DNA from: Marichromatium gracile
GTDB taxonomy: Bacteria; Pseudomonadota; Gammaproteobacteria; Chromatiales; Chromatiaceae
Length of the DNA stretch: 64,000 nucleotides
Direction: 5' to 3'
Assembly: GCF_004343155.1 (NCBI RefSeq)
Contig: NZ_SMDC01000016.1
Span: 1-64,000, forward strand
Positions 62,757 through 64,000 of this stretch are shown piece after piece. The first letter of the stretch is position 1, and each line of letters begins with the position of its first letter. The translations under genes and the position numbers were made by a program. Below the pieces are notes generated by a model, which was given only the letters and a program-made list of their open reading frames with translations, searched no databases and had not been told where the DNA came from.

Positions 62757-64000
62757 ATGACTGCACTGGAATGGTTGCTCATTCCGCTCCTCGCGCTCAC
62801 CCTGGTGGTGTTGACGCTGTTCTCCGCCAATCTGGCGACCCTGAGTCTGGCGCGCCTGCTCGCGCCCCGGCGAGCGCTCGCCAGCGCCGCACTCGATCCC
62901 GAGCGACTGCCCGAGGTGCTGGTGCAGCTGCCGCTCTACAACGAGGGCGAACTGATCGGCCCGTTGCTCGAACACATGGCCGCGCTCGACTGGCCGCGCG
63001 AGCGGCTGCACGTACAGGTGCTCGATGACAGCACCGACGACTCGCTGGCGCTCAGCGAGCAGGCGGTGGCCCGCGCCCGTGCCGCCGGGCTGCGCGTCGA
63101 GCTGATCCACCGGCGCGAGCGCACCGCCTTCAAGGCCGGCGCCCTGGCCGCCGGACTGGAGTGCTCGGAGGCGCCGCTGGTGGCAATCTTCGACGCCGAC
63201 TTCGCACCGCCGCCGGACTTCCTGCGTCGCACCGTGGCGGTGCTCGAGGCCGATCCGGGGCTGGCCTATGTGCAGACCCGCTGGGCGCACCGCAACCGTG
63301 ACCACAGCCTGCTCACCCGGGTGCAGGCGCGGTTGCTCGATGCCCATTTCCGCGTCGAGCAGGAGGCGCGCTGGCGGCTCGGCCTGCCGGTGCCCTTCAA
63401 CGGCACCGGCGGGGTGTGGCGTCGCGCGGCGATCGAGTCCGCCGGCGGTTGGCACGGCGACACCCTCACCGAGGACCTGGACCTGAGTCTGCGCGCGCAC
63501 CTGCGCGGCTGGCGCTCGGCCTTCCTCGGCGCGCTGGAGGTGCCGGCGGTGCTGCCGACCTCGACGCGCGCCTGGCGCGCCCAGCAGTTTCGCTGGAGCA
63601 AGGGCTTCGCCCAGTGCTTCCTCAAGCTCGCCCCGATGGTCTGGTCGAGCCCGCGCCTGGCGCCGTGGCAGAAGCTGCTGATCGGTCTCGAGCTGGCCCA
63701 GCCGCTGGCCTTCCTGCTCGGCTCGCTGTGTCTGCTGATGGGGCTGCCGTTCATCGCCGGGGCGGCGGTCGGCGGAGCGCTGCTGGGCACGGTGGCGATC
63801 ACCGCCTCGGTGCTCGGGCTGGTCGCGCCGGTCGGCTTCCTGCTGCTCGCCGGTCACGGGGGCGGGGTGCGGGAGACCGCGCGCGAGGTCGCCGGTGCCT
63901 TGGTGCTCACCAGCGGCTTGCTGCTCTCCAATGCCCGCGCCGGGGCCGAGGCGCTGCTCGGTCATCGCAGCGAGTTTGTCCGTACCCCAAAGCGTCGGGG
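62757..64000 (+). CDS. Processive family 2 glycosyltransferase (cellulose synthase-like), 3' end outside window
   Basis: I read an uninterrupted frame from ATG 62757 to the right edge (414 codons, no stop). An N-terminal membrane helix (about 5-32) is followed by a GT-A domain with the D, D, D, QxxRW pattern of processive beta-glycosyltransferases: PLYNEGELIGPLL, VLDDSTDD, IFDADF, LTEDLDLSLR and QQFRWSKGFAQ. More helices follow from about residue 315. Such enzymes polymerise and export polysaccharide or add sugars to lipids; the protein has no PilZ domain in the visible part. Upstream lies a 7-bp repeat tract that could vary its expression. Confidence 0.9.
   Translation, partial: MTALEWLLIPLLALTLVVLTLFSANLATLSLARLLAPRRALASAALDPERLPEVLVQLPLYNEGELIGPLLEHMAALDWPRERLHVQVLDDSTDDSLALSEQAVARARAAGLRVELIHRRERTAFKAGALAAGLECSEAPLVAIFDADFAPPPDFLRRTVAVLEADPGLAYVQTRWAHRNRDHSLLTRVQARLLDAHFRVEQEARWRLGLPVPFNGTGGVWRRAAIESAGGWHGDTLTEDLDLSLRAHLRGWRSAFLGALEVPAVLPTSTRAWRAQQFRWSKGFAQCFLKLAPMVWSSPRLAPWQKLLIGLELAQPLAFLLGSLCLLMGLPFIAGAAVGGALLGTVAITASVLGLVAPVGFLLLAGHGGGVRETAREVAGALVLTSGLLLSNARAGAEALLGHRSEFVRTPKRR

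Noticed and set aside
62428-62830. Small ORFs in all frames across the 7-bp repeat
   Set aside because: A 7-bp repeat without stops opens every frame; the translated peptides are pure repeat and lack ribosome sites.

Overview
The window is GC-rich bacterial chromosome with dense, often overlapping genes. RNase R, RlmB, HolC, ParC, Cca and an R-loop of two-component and c-di-GMP genes point to a gammaproteobacterium. An anaerobe-style Rnf complex with pyruvate:ferredoxin oxidoreductase, multihaem cytochromes and a FG-GAP giant protein fit a Chromatiales/Chromatiaceae-like anaerobe (purple sulfur bacterium). No photosynthesis or sulfur-oxidation marker lies in the window, so that placement is inference.

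Layout. 1-10000 (minus): a giant, left-edge-truncated surface protein made of 25 FG-GAP-type repeats and four Calx-beta-like domains, preceded by a coupled pair encoding a TPR/GT41 (OGT-like) glycosyltransferase and a TIGR03032-GNAT fusion. 10294-10689: glyoxalase I. 10753-14497 (minus): a translationally coupled membrane redox module, heptahaem c cytochrome, cytochrome b, octahaem Otr-like cytochrome (15 haem c sites). 14701-16860: chemoreceptor. 17023-21162 (minus): putrescine ABC transporter potFGHI, divergent from a MerR-type regulator. 22474-24069: a fused HisH-HisF of eukaryotic HIS7 type.

24387-36152 (plus): an energy-conserving operon, rnfB - 1648-aa pyruvate:ferredoxin oxidoreductase - rnfCDGEA - small Cys-rich membrane protein - ferredoxin:NADP reductase. 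It would connect pyruvate, ferredoxin, NAD(H), NADP(H) and the ion gradient. It is preceded by an AT-rich promoter/palindrome region and contains very stable intercistronic hairpins. 36274-38613: an O-antigen-ligase-like membrane protein. 38690-42930: a SiaABCD-type partner-switching/diguanylate cyclase cassette (siaB, siaC, siaD, a periplasmic binding protein, siaA).

42959-53011: DUF2939 protein, Cca, ParC, an HD-GYP response regulator, a 1415-aa hybrid histidine kinase and tRNA-Leu(CAG). A second, identical tRNA-Leu(CAG) lies inverted at 53879-53965, so a pair of ~135-bp inverted repeats brackets holC. 54084-57520: rnr-rlmB. 57557-62431: TetR regulator divergent from an RND adaptor/pump pair. 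62545-62607: nine perfect copies of a 7-bp repeat, upstream of a processive family-2 glycosyltransferase that runs off the right edge.

Two of the clearest genes (1-6185 minus, 62757-64000 plus) have no stop codon inside the window and are easily missed by ORF callers. The strongest candidates for something under-described are the periplasmic-binding-protein-containing Sia cassette, the 15-haem Otr-like module, the Rnf operon with embedded PFOR and its small Cys protein, and the glycosyltransferase-linked giant repeat protein.
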